Part shown: piece after piece, positions 43,081-50,696 of the stretch
How positions within the stretch are numbered: position 1 is the stretch's first letter
Layout: each line of letters starts with the position of its first letter
Origin: Chitinophaga pinensis
Lineage (GTDB): Bacteria > Bacteroidota > Bacteroidia > Chitinophagales > Chitinophagaceae
Assembly: GCA_902167325.1 (NCBI GenBank)
Contig: LR632930.1
Location: 1-64,000 of the forward strand
DNA: 64,000 bases
Direction: 5' to 3'
Made by a program: the position numbers and the translations under genes
Notes under the pieces: generated by a model
What the model saw: only the letters and a program-made list of their open reading frames with translations
The model's database searches: none
What the model was told of the DNA's origin: nothing

Positions 43081-43153
43081 CCATACAACAGGTTGCCTGC
43101 CCACGGATGTAAGGGCAACCGGCCTACATTTGTTCCGCTAAATTACTTAATCC

Positions 43154-44410
43154 GTGAAAAAGATCACCATGCTGACCCTGGGAGCCTCCCTGTTTACACA
43201 GGCAGTATTCTCCCAAATATCCGATCCTGCTGCATTTCAGGCAGCTAAAATAGATACACTGGCGCAGCGCCTCGTTCGTGAAAACCGCGTAACCGGCCTC
43301 AACCTCCTTTTCACCCGTAACGGAAAGATCATATACCGCAAAACGTTCGGACAGGCAGCTGCCGGCCGCCCCATGCAAACGAACGATATCTTCCGCATCG
43401 CGTCCCAAACCAAGGCAATAACCAGTCTTGCCGCGATGATGCTGTGGGAAGAAGGGCGCTTTCTGCTCGACGATCCCATTTCCCGCTACATTCCCGCATT
43501 CGCTGAAACCCGCGTGCTGGACGCCTACCATCCGGAAGACACGAGCTATACTACTGTGGCACCCCACAGGGCCATTACAGTGCGCGATCTGCTGCGGCAT
43601 ACCTCGGGCATCTCCTACCCCGTTTTCTCTGCAGATCCGCGGCATAATGCTATTTATGCGAAGCACAAAGTGCCTACCGGCATCGGCAGCGCGGGCAATC
43701 TCGACAGCTTCGTGCAACTCATCGCACGGCAGCCGCTGTCGCATCACCCCGGTGAGGCTTACACGTACGGACTCAACATCGATGTACTGGGCCGGCTCAT
43801 TGAGATCTGGAGCGGCCAGCCGCTGGAAACTTTCTTCCGTGAGCGCATCTTCTCCCCCCTTGGCATGCACGATACCTACTTCCGTATCCCCGCAGCCAAA
43901 GCCGCACGACTTGCGCCGGTATTCTCCTTAGTAAACGGGCGCTTCGAACTGCGTAAAACCCCGATCTACGAAGGCACCGACCCGGAGTATCCGCTGCGCG
44001 GCGGCATCATTCCTTCCGGCGGCGCAGGGCTCAGTTCCACCGCAGAAGATTATGCCCGCTTCCTGCAGTTATTCCTCGATGGTGGCAAGTACAAGGGTAA
44101 GCAACTGATCAGCCCCGCAACCATCCGCCTCATGACCGCCTCACAGATTCCTGCGGGTGTACCTGCAAAGTGGGACTGGCCGGAATTTGCATTCGGACTG
44201 GGCTTCAGCCTCATAACGCCTCAAAACCAATCGAACGGGCCCCTGCCCGAAGGATCATTTTTCTGGGGTGGCGCATTCAACACGCATTACTGGGTTGACC
44301 CGGTTAACAATGTGACAGGCATCATCCTGACGCAGGAGTATTTCCCCGCCTCGTTCTGGGATCTTGGGTTCCTTTTCAAAAACGCATTCTACACCTCGCT
44401 GGAAAAATAG
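43154..44410 (+). CDS. serine beta-lactamase-like hydrolase (class C/DD-peptidase fold)
   Basis: A 418-residue exported hydrolase with a GTG start. The signal peptide ends near AVFSQ. SQTK at residues 84-87 supplies the nucleophile Ser84 and Lys87, and YTYGLNIDVLGRLIE supplies the Tyr of the second motif. FREERIFSPLGMHDTYF-like and GGAGLSSTAEDYARFLQLFLDGG blocks are typical of class C/EstB-type enzymes. The C-terminal HYWVDP could provide the third-motif His. Activity may be esterase, D-aminopeptidase or penicillin-recognising; it cannot be decided by reading. The MFS exporter gene starts 3 bp later and the HxlR regulator is divergent. Confidence 0.88.
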   Translation: MKKITMLTLGASLFTQAVFSQISDPAAFQAAKIDTLAQRLVRENRVTGLNLLFTRNGKIIYRKTFGQAAAGRPMQTNDIFRIASQTKAITSLAAMMLWEEGRFLLDDPISRYIPAFAETRVLDAYHPEDTSYTTVAPHRAITVRDLLRHTSGISYPVFSADPRHNAIYAKHKVPTGIGSAGNLDSFVQLIARQPLSHHPGEAYTYGLNIDVLGRLIEIWSGQPLETFFRERIFSPLGMHDTYFRIPAAKAARLAPVFSLVNGRFELRKTPIYEGTDPEYPLRGGIIPSGGAGLSSTAEDYARFLQLFLDGGKYKGKQLISPATIRLMTASQIPAGVPAKWDWPEFAFGLGFSLITPQNQSNGPLPEGSFFWGGAFNTHYWVDPVNNVTGIILTQEYFPASFWDLGFLFKNAFYTSLEK

Positions 44411-44413
44411 CAC

Positions 44414-45583
44414 ATGAAAAAAGTAGCATATATCGGATGTCTTGGAATAATAGGCATCATCACAACAGAATTCGGGGTTATCGGGATATTGCCGCAGCTG
44501 GCGGCTCACTATAACATCCCCATTGAAAAAGCGGGCTGGCTGTTGAGTGCCTTTGCAACGGTAATTGCGTTTTGCGGTCCGGTGGTAACCCTGCTCTTTT
44601 CGCGGGTAAACCGGAAGCTCATCATGAGCATTGCCATGGGCATGTTCATCATCACCGGGGTAGTATCGGCACTGGCACCGCCTTTCTGGCTGCTGCTCAC
44701 GGTGCGGGTGCTTCCTGCCATTCTCCATCCTGTATTGATCTCATCGGCTATTGCCGCAGCCATACAGGCGGCACCACCCAAAGAAGCCACGCGGATGATG
44801 GGCATTGTGCTGGGAGGCATCGCCATTGCGATGGTGACTACCGTACCGCTGGCAACATGGCTCGCAGGGAGGTTCAACTGGCAGGCCGCCTTCTGGGCAC
44901 AGTCGGTGATCAGTCTTTCTGCGCTGCTTGCCATGCTCTGGGGACTGCCGCAATTGCCCAAAAGCGAAAACGAATCCTTCAGCAGCCAGGCGGCCATACT
45001 CCGTGATCCGGTATTTATTACCAGCAGCGTAACCAATGTATTGCTCATTGCCGCATGGTTCTGCACCTACAGCTACTTCGCCGATTTTCTGGGTAAAGTA
45101 AAAGGGATGGATGAAGAGCGGATCAGTTACATGCTGCTGGTATTCGGCCTCGCAGGCATTCCCGGCAACTGGATTGCCGGGCGGCTGCTGGGTAAAAACC
45201 TCTCTCTTACCACGGCGGTATTTCTCAGCGGCGCATTGTTCATTCCCTTCCTGAGCCTGTCTGTGGGTGGTGGCTGGGTGGTTAATGCCGTGATACTGGC
45301 CCTCTGGGGCCTGTTTTACGCCCCCTGCTACCTCACGGCTGCCGCTTACCTCACCTCCGCCGCACCTCATGCCGTAGCGTTCGCAAATACCCTCGCTATT
45401 TCTTATGGCAACCTGGGCATTGTGGTGGGTACTACCGCGAGCGGATGGGTAATTGCCCATTATGGCATTGCCAGCTCCCCCTGGGCAGGGGCAACTTTTG
45501 CATTAATGGCGCTGGGAACAATGGCAATCAGGAACCAACTGGTTACAAGGCGCAACACGCAAAGCGCCTGCGTCCCTTCCTGA
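44414..45583 (+). CDS. MFS efflux transporter (AraJ/YdhP-like)
   Basis: A 389-residue inner-membrane exporter with about 12 hydrophobic helices. The opening TTEFGVIGILPQLAAHYNIPIEKAGWLLSAFA is characteristic of the DHA1 drug/sugar efflux group. A charged loop with RVNRKL follows helix 2, and a second half begins near residue 195. It overlaps nothing but lies only 3 bp after the hydrolase gene, so the two are cotranslated from one operon, probably controlled by the divergent HxlR protein. Export of a toxic compound or antibiotic is the usual role. Confidence 0.9.
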   Translation: MKKVAYIGCLGIIGIITTEFGVIGILPQLAAHYNIPIEKAGWLLSAFATVIAFCGPVVTLLFSRVNRKLIMSIAMGMFIITGVVSALAPPFWLLLTVRVLPAILHPVLISSAIAAAIQAAPPKEATRMMGIVLGGIAIAMVTTVPLATWLAGRFNWQAAFWAQSVISLSALLAMLWGLPQLPKSENESFSSQAAILRDPVFITSSVTNVLLIAAWFCTYSYFADFLGKVKGMDEERISYMLLVFGLAGIPGNWIAGRLLGKNLSLTTAVFLSGALFIPFLSLSVGGGWVVNAVILALWGLFYAPCYLTAAAYLTSAAPHAVAFANTLAISYGNLGIVVGTTASGWVIAHYGIASSPWAGATFALMALGTMAIRNQLVTRRNTQSACVPS

Positions 45584-45642
45584 ATATTGTATGCCGGTAA
45601 ACGGCAGGGATACGGCAGATCAACTCCCTGTTTCAGGAATAG

Positions 45643-45700
45643 ATAAGCCGCCCTTAAGCCGCCCATAAGCCGCCCCTATATAGAGGCGGCTTATGGGCGG
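45643..45700. repeat. three tandem 11-bp repeats forming a 16-bp hairpin
   Basis: ATAAGCCGCCC, TTAAGCCGCCC and ATAAGCCGCCC occupy 45643-45653, 45654-45664 and 45665-45675. An inverted copy follows, so 45659-45674 pairs perfectly with 45685-45700 (16 bp). There is no T run. It lies 60 bp after the MFS gene and 28 bp before the GNAT pseudogene; it may end the operon, or be a repeat element. Confidence 0.75.
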
Positions 45701-45727
45701 TATGTCTGCGGATAGAAGGCAGGGGAT

Positions 45728-46145
45728 ATGCGTATAAACCTATTCTTTGACAAGGCTTTACATGGCCTTACCCCGGTAGTCAATATACTCACCCGCGCCT
45801 TCGCGCAAAACCGGAGTGTGCTGGCCGCGGTGCGGAGGCATGGCGATGCGGAAAAGAACATCCGGGGATTGATGGCATATGCGTTCAACCTCTGCATCCG
45901 GTATGGCGATGTGCTGCTTTCTGCTGACGGACAAGGCTGCGCCCTCCTCCTCTACCCCGAAAGAAAGCCTGAAAATGCTTATACCCTTTGGCTGGACATC
46001 CGGCTGGTATGGCAGGCCATTGGGTGAAAACGTGGCATGGTATCAGAAAACAGGCTTCCGGACGTATGCAGTTACCGATGCAGACCACAAACTGTTCTAT
46101 CTCACCAGTTCTGCCAACGCCATTCCCTGGCTGCCCGGTACGTGA
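45728..46145 (+). pseudogene. GNAT acetyltransferase remnant with central deletion
   Basis: The first frame (45728-46027) reads as the N-terminal part of a GNAT protein: VVNILTRAFAQNRSVLAAVRR, IRGLMAYAFNLCIRYGDVLLSADGQGCALLLYPE, then LWLDIRLVWQAIG and stop. A second frame from about 46022 reads as the C-terminal part: ENVAWYQKTGFRTYAVTDADHKLFYLTSS, ending at 46145. In intact relatives roughly 70-80 residues, including the acetyl-CoA-binding loop, lie between. The join therefore marks a deletion plus frame change, and the gene cannot make a working enzyme. The family comparison is from memory; the two-frame structure is seen directly. Confidence 0.7.
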
Positions 46146-46191
46146 ACAAGCGGCAAACGGACAGTGTTATTTTTATCACTAACTTGACAGC

Positions 46192-46500
46192 ATGAAAGAA
46201 GAATACATAGGGCTCCCCCTCGTGAAGAATGAAGCCATTCACCATTTTGAACTGACAGTGGAAGGCCATACGGCGTTTATCGATTATAAAGAAAGTGGCA
46301 GGAAGATATGGCTCATCCATACCGAAGCTCCCGCTGAGCTGGAAGGCAAAGGCGTAGCTACTGCGCTGATCGAGAAAACGCTGGCTTACCTCGAAGAAAA
46401 CAAATACTCGCTGGTACCGCTCTGTCCGCTGGTAGTGGCCTACCTGAAACGCCACCCTGAATGGAAACGCATTGTAGACCCATCGGCTAATAATCTTTAG
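46192..46500 (+). CDS. small GNAT-like acetyltransferase (Acetyltransf_CG type), copy 1
   Basis: A 102-residue protein of the minimal GNAT family (NATD1/YidJ type). Residues include HHFELTVEGHTAFIDYK, IWLIHTEAPAELEGKGVATALIEKTLAYLEENKYSLVPLCPLVVAYLKRHPEWK. The ELEGKGVATAL stretch is the acetyl-CoA pyrophosphate loop. Substrate unknown. It precedes a tandem paralogue by 5 bp, and the pair follows a decayed larger GNAT gene. Confidence 0.88.
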   Translation: MKEEYIGLPLVKNEAIHHFELTVEGHTAFIDYKESGRKIWLIHTEAPAELEGKGVATALIEKTLAYLEENKYSLVPLCPLVVAYLKRHPEWKRIVDPSANNL

Positions 46501-46505
46501 CAGAC

Positions 46506-46811
46506 ATGGAAAGCGCGCCATATACCGTGGTGAATAACGAGGCCAACCAGCAGCTGGAAGTATGGCTGGATGGTGCTGTGGCCACGCTTACATACCGGTT
46601 CTATAAAAAAGATATTGCATTCATGCATACCACCGTACCGGCGGAACTGGAAGGGAAAGGTGTAGCTACCGCACTGGCGAAGGAAGCCTTCCGGCTGGCC
46701 ACTTCCCTGAAGAAGCTGGTAATGGTGTATTGCCCGTTTGTAGCAGGGTTCGTAGAGCGGCATCCTGAATACCGCAGTCAGCTCGACCCGCAGTATTACG
46801 GCAAACGGTGA
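46506..46811 (+). CDS. small GNAT-like acetyltransferase (Acetyltransf_CG type), copy 2
   Basis: A 101-residue paralogue of the preceding gene, sharing PAELEGKGVATAL and the P-V-x-RHPE end pattern (YCPFVAGFVERHPEYRSQLDP) but otherwise divergent, so the duplication is old. It starts 5 bp after copy 1, indicating one operon. The two could form a heterodimer. It converges with the methyltransferase gene, stops being 9 bp apart. Confidence 0.88.
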   Translation: MESAPYTVVNNEANQQLEVWLDGAVATLTYRFYKKDIAFMHTTVPAELEGKGVATALAKEAFRLATSLKKLVMVYCPFVAGFVERHPEYRSQLDPQYYGKR

Positions 46812-46820
46812 TCAGGCATT

Positions 46821-47441
46821 TTATTCCAGTACAGATCCTTTCAGATAACGCAGCTTCTCGAAGCTGCCGGTTTCTTTCCAGCCCGCCTTTAGCCACAGCT
46901 CTTTATGCTGTGGGTTAGCATATAATACTTTAATGTTTCGTGGCCGGCGCCTGCGGCTTTCCTTTACTCTCTCCACAAAATCTGCCATCGCAGTTTCGTT
47001 GAAAGGATTGAAAAGAAAAATGATGCCGACAGTATCGGGCACTTCCATCTTCCGCGCATCCACACATAACACCGTATATTTCTCCGGCGGTATAGCAGCG
47101 CATAGCGACGGTGAAAACTCCACGCCAATAATCTCTTTAAACCCATACGCTTCCGCTACGGCCAGCATACGGCCTTTGCCGCAACCTACATCGAGGAAGC
47201 CGGTCAGCTTTTCTTTTCCGGTAACATGATCCATCAGCCATTCGGCCGTGTAATAATTGACGGGTTCGTATTGTGTGGCCTGTGCTTTGGCTTCGGAAGA
47301 GATGGCATCTCCGAGGTAATGGGTGCCAATGGTGCGTATCCCATACTTTTTCTCACCCGCTATTTCACGGCGAATGATAAACCATGCCAATTCAAGGTCC
47401 CAATGCCAGGCGAGATAGAGAAAATACCGGATATAGCGCAT
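46821..47441 (-). CDS. class I SAM-dependent methyltransferase
   Basis: A 206-residue methyltransferase. Motif I GFLDVGCGKGRML and the acidic residue after strand 2 (IIGVEFSPS) are clear, followed by VLCVDARKMEVPDTVGIIFLFNPF in the catalytic region. The N-terminal 60 residues, rich in aromatics (YFLYLAWHWDLELAW), are helical. ATG 47441 is chosen because the earlier in-frame ATG (47471) lies inside the terminator hairpin of the upstream gene. Substrate unknown. Single-gene unit. Confidence 0.85.
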   Translation of the reverse strand: MRYIRYFLYLAWHWDLELAWFIIRREIAGEKKYGIRTIGTHYLGDAISSEAKAQATQYEPVNYYTAEWLMDHVTGKEKLTGFLDVGCGKGRMLAVAEAYGFKEIIGVEFSPSLCAAIPPEKYTVLCVDARKMEVPDTVGIIFLFNPFNETAMADFVERVKESRRRRPRNIKVLYANPQHKELWLKAGWKETGSFEKLRYLKGSVLE

Positions 47442-47454
47442 GCGGGGAAGATAC

Positions 47455-47483
47455 AAAAAACCCCGGCGCAAAGGTGCCGGGGT
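47455..47483 (-). terminator. terminator of the ECF-SusCD-TlpA operon
   Basis: Stem CCCCGGC/GCCGGGG (47461-47467 with 47476-47482) followed on the minus strand by TTTTTTG (47454-47460). It lies 25 bp after the TlpA gene. Confidence 0.85.
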
Positions 47484-47507
47484 AGTTCAATTAGCATAGT
47501 TTCCGTA

Positions 47508-49310
47508 TCAAGGTGTTAATGCCATCGTTAGTTGAACGCGAAGGCGAGATTCCACCTCCGGTCCTTCGAATCCTATATTGGCAAATCGTATCCTGCCCTT
47601 TTTGTCGATGACGTAAGTAGCGGGAATAATATTGAAACCGAATTTTTCTCCGATAGCGGAATCGGTGTTGTAATACACGGGGAAAGAATAGGTTTTGTTG
47701 CCTTTCCAGTTCTGCGCATCGGCCAGGGTGTTCTTAGCACCACTGTTAACGATCATGAATACCACATCAGGATTGGATTTGAACTGGTCGTACAACTTCT
47801 GTACGTAGGGCATTTCCTGCATACAGGGCACGCACCAGGTGGCCCAGAAATCAATAAGGATCACTTTTCCCAGCAAGCTGTCCGGATGCACCGGGTTGCC
47901 TTTCAGGTCCACAAAAGAATTCAGTGCAGGAGCCGGTTTGTTGATCATCTGTTTGGCCACGGCGGCTTTCAGCTCTTCGAGGCGCAAAGCGTCTACATCA
48001 GCAAGTTCTTTCGCACGGCCTGTTGTCCGGTAAAAGCGGCTTACGTTTTCCAGCGTTTCATGATCATGGGATGCTGCCAGTGCGGCACGCATATGCTCCG
48101 CTCCTGCTGCATCTTTTCCTTCCAGCATATCGATGACGCCGAGCATAGACAACAGGTTGCCCCGGGCGGTGGATGTCACGGCTTTTCGGGTGGAATCATC
48201 TACCAGCGGGATGATATATCCGGTTTCCGGGAAGAAACGGATCAGTCCTGCCGGCCATTTATCTGCCATGGCAAGCGCCTGCGAGGTGTAAGTACGCGCC
48301 AGTGGCAGGGCTACTTCATTTTCGATCAGCGTTTCTGCCATTCCTTTATAGATACGTGGCAGGTGAGGACTTTCCAATTCGTGTTGAATCTTTCCCGCAT
48401 GCAATACAGTGTTGGCGGAGTCTTTCGCTTTAGCGTAGAGATCGAACAGCTTATCATGAATGGGAGAGAAATCTGCCTGATTACCGGGCGTTTCTTCTTC
48501 CAAAGCCAGTTCCAGCAGTCGAATGCGGCGGGCCGAATCTTTTTCCCTCGCTAAGAAATCGGCCTGCAGGCTTCTGCCCACCGGTGTTTTCGGATAGCGG
48601 ACGCCAACTTCTTTACGAATGGAATCGAGGCGGGTAGGTTCTCCGATGATGAGGTAGCCCATCGTTACCCGGTTCAAATTACCGCGGTCACAAGGCGCTT
48701 CCATCCATTTAGCTGCAATCACTTCGTGTGCCTGGCGGCGGAAGTTCTTTTTGTCCGAAAGGGATTTGGCCTGTGCTTCCTTATACATCAGGAGGCGGAG
48801 TCTGGCTTCGTAATTGTCGGGAAAAGCTTTCAGCTCCTGTTCGTATAGCTTTGCCTGAGCAGCTGTTGCCGCAGTGCCTTTACCCATCTGGGTGGTCATA
48901 CTTCCGCCACGGTACAGCAGCGCGTTGCGTACGGGCTTACCATCCCTGTAAACCATTACCTCAAAATGTTTATCTGCATCAGGCTTCTCCACCACATCGC
49001 CACTGTTCAGCGTGAAGCTGGCGAAGGCGGCATAGGGCGCTACTTTGAAGCTGGTGGTCCACTTACCGTTATCCAGCCGCATGGGCATGCGGTAGGGAAG
49101 GTCGTAGAAATTGGAGGTGGTAAATTGCAGCGTAACGGCAGAAACATTTGCCGGGATGGTGCCTCCTTTTATGGAGGGGTCCAGTGTTACCGTCACCGTC
49201 TGGCCTGCTTCCGGTTTGGCCGGCGAGAGCACCACACGCTCCTGAGAGCGCGCGGTGAAGCCGTTTATGAGGAGGAGGATTACAATACGCATACTAATAA
49301 TAACCTTCAT
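47508..49310 (-). CDS. TlpA-like thioredoxin-fold protein with large N-terminal region (locus 3)
   Basis: An exported protein of about 600 residues. The signal peptide is MRIVILLLINGFTA; the start is ATG 49310 or 49292. An N-terminal beta domain (LSPAKPEAGQTVTVTLDPS) is followed by a helical repeat region of about 300 residues and a C-terminal TlpA/ResA domain. That domain holds VILIDFWATWCVPCMQEMPYVQKLY, whose WCVPC is an intact CxxC redox site, and IIPATYVIDKKGRIRF with the cis-Pro. Large TlpA proteins of this kind are often the last gene of Bacteroidota SusCD loci and may reduce or fold periplasmic proteins. The ATG at 49310 overlaps the SusD stop by 17 bp, consistent with coupled translation. 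Confidence 0.88.
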   Translation of the reverse strand: MKVIISMRIVILLLINGFTARSQERVVLSPAKPEAGQTVTVTLDPSIKGGTIPANVSAVTLQFTTSNFYDLPYRMPMRLDNGKWTTSFKVAPYAAFASFTLNSGDVVEKPDADKHFEVMVYRDGKPVRNALLYRGGSMTTQMGKGTAATAAQAKLYEQELKAFPDNYEARLRLLMYKEAQAKSLSDKKNFRRQAHEVIAAKWMEAPCDRGNLNRVTMGYLIIGEPTRLDSIRKEVGVRYPKTPVGRSLQADFLAREKDSARRIRLLELALEEETPGNQADFSPIHDKLFDLYAKAKDSANTVLHAGKIQHELESPHLPRIYKGMAETLIENEVALPLARTYTSQALAMADKWPAGLIRFFPETGYIIPLVDDSTRKAVTSTARGNLLSMLGVIDMLEGKDAAGAEHMRAALAASHDHETLENVSRFYRTTGRAKELADVDALRLEELKAAVAKQMINKPAPALNSFVDLKGNPVHPDSLLGKVILIDFWATWCVPCMQEMPYVQKLYDQFKSNPDVVFMIVNSGAKNTLADAQNWKGNKTYSFPVYYNTDSAIGEKFGFNIIPATYVIDKKGRIRFANIGFEGPEVESRLRVQLTMALTP

Positions 49311-50676
49311 TTTGAGACAGATTGATATTGGTGCTTCTGGCATTGGAAGGGATAGGATACAGTGTATCTGTTACCTGCCAGTGCGCTCCTTTAATAGGAC
49401 CGAGTACTGTATTAGAGCGCTGGGTGCGTTTCAGATCGAACCAGCGGTGGCCCCATTCCGCGAATAATTCGAATTTCCTTTCTTTCTCCAGCGCCAGCAA
49501 CAGCTGGCCCTGGTCCAGTGCAGTATTCAGTACAGGCAGATTAGCACGCATGCGGATGGAATCAAGATCGCTCCGGCCGTCTGTCAGTTTATTTTGCCGG
49601 ATGCGTGCTTCGGCACGGATGAGGAATTGCTCGCCTATTCGGAGGAGCATGGTGTTTTCCTGCACAGGTGTAGCGTTACGTACTTTATACTTGGCAGGCC
49701 AGTAGATGGTAGCGCCATTGGCAAGTACGCGGGTGCCGGTCCAGTTGGCGAGCCGGGCATCGCCAGTTTCGAATTTCGGAATCAGGTTAAGCGTATCGAG
49801 CCGGAATAATGGCCCGCCGGTTGCACCTGCGGGTATACCTACATTGGCCTCCCAGGTGTTCCTTCCTCCTGCTATGTTCACGGATTGCAGCTGGAAGATA
49901 GCTTCGCGGCTATTGGCGAGGAACACGCTATTGAGGTTTTTCAGCAGTTCGTAATTTCCATTCCCGATCACGGAAGTAGCTTCCGATTCGGCCAGCGCCC
50001 ATTCATGACGATAGAGGAACACCCGTGCCAACAGGGCTGAGGCAGCCACCCTGTTAGGGCGTACGCGGTTGCCGGTAGGGTAATTATTGACCAGCAGCTC
50101 TTTGGCAGTATTCAGATCTTTCACGATCTGGTCGTATACAACCTGCGTTTTTTCACGTGGCAAAACCTGTGTAACGCGATAATCGGTGGAAAGCACCAGC
50201 GGTACATCACCATACATGTTCACCAGGTAGAAATAGAAATAAGCACGCATAAAGTGTACTTCACCCAGCAGCTGGTTCTTCAGTGCAGGCGTAATGGTTG
50301 CGGAGGCCGTCAACCCTTCCACACAGGCGTTTACCGTATATAGATATCCGTAAATCGAATTCCAGAAACGTTCTACATATGTGCTTTGGGGTAACAGGCG
50401 TGCCTGGCCAAATACGTCATAATCTTCAAACGCGCTCGTGTAGTATACATCGTCGGCATGAATACCCGACATATAATTCATCATGACGTTAGCCCATTGA
50501 TAATTGGACGCGTTCATGGTAATATAGATCCCTGTTACCGCTGACAGTGCGTTTTTATCGTTGGAAAATACGAGTTCATCCACCACTTCCGTTTTGGGCG
50601 TTGGTGTGTCCAGGTACTTATTGCAGGAGACGGTTAATGTTGCGGCCAATATTATTAAAAGAGAAAATCGTTTCAT
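49294..50676 (-). CDS. SusD/RagB family lipoprotein (locus 3)
   Basis: A 460-residue lipoprotein (IILAATLTVSCNKYLDTPTPKTEV). SusD landmarks: LLGEVHFMRAYFYFYLVNMYGDVPLVLSTDYRV, RVAASALLARVFLYRHEWALAESEA and the C-terminal LALEKERKFELFAEWGHRWFDLKR, ending LSQNEGYY. It partners the STN-type SusC upstream (20-bp gap) and precedes the TlpA gene. Confidence 0.95.
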   Translation of the reverse strand: MKRFSLLIILAATLTVSCNKYLDTPTPKTEVVDELVFSNDKNALSAVTGIYITMNASNYQWANVMMNYMSGIHADDVYYTSAFEDYDVFGQARLLPQSTYVERFWNSIYGYLYTVNACVEGLTASATITPALKNQLLGEVHFMRAYFYFYLVNMYGDVPLVLSTDYRVTQVLPREKTQVVYDQIVKDLNTAKELLVNNYPTGNRVRPNRVAASALLARVFLYRHEWALAESEATSVIGNGNYELLKNLNSVFLANSREAIFQLQSVNIAGGRNTWEANVGIPAGATGGPLFRLDTLNLIPKFETGDARLANWTGTRVLANGATIYWPAKYKVRNATPVQENTMLLRIGEQFLIRAEARIRQNKLTDGRSDLDSIRMRANLPVLNTALDQGQLLLALEKERKFELFAEWGHRWFDLKRTQRSNTVLGPIKGAHWQVTDTLYPIPSNARSTNINLSQNEGYY

Positions 50677-50696
50677 CGTGTTGCTTTTGATGATTG

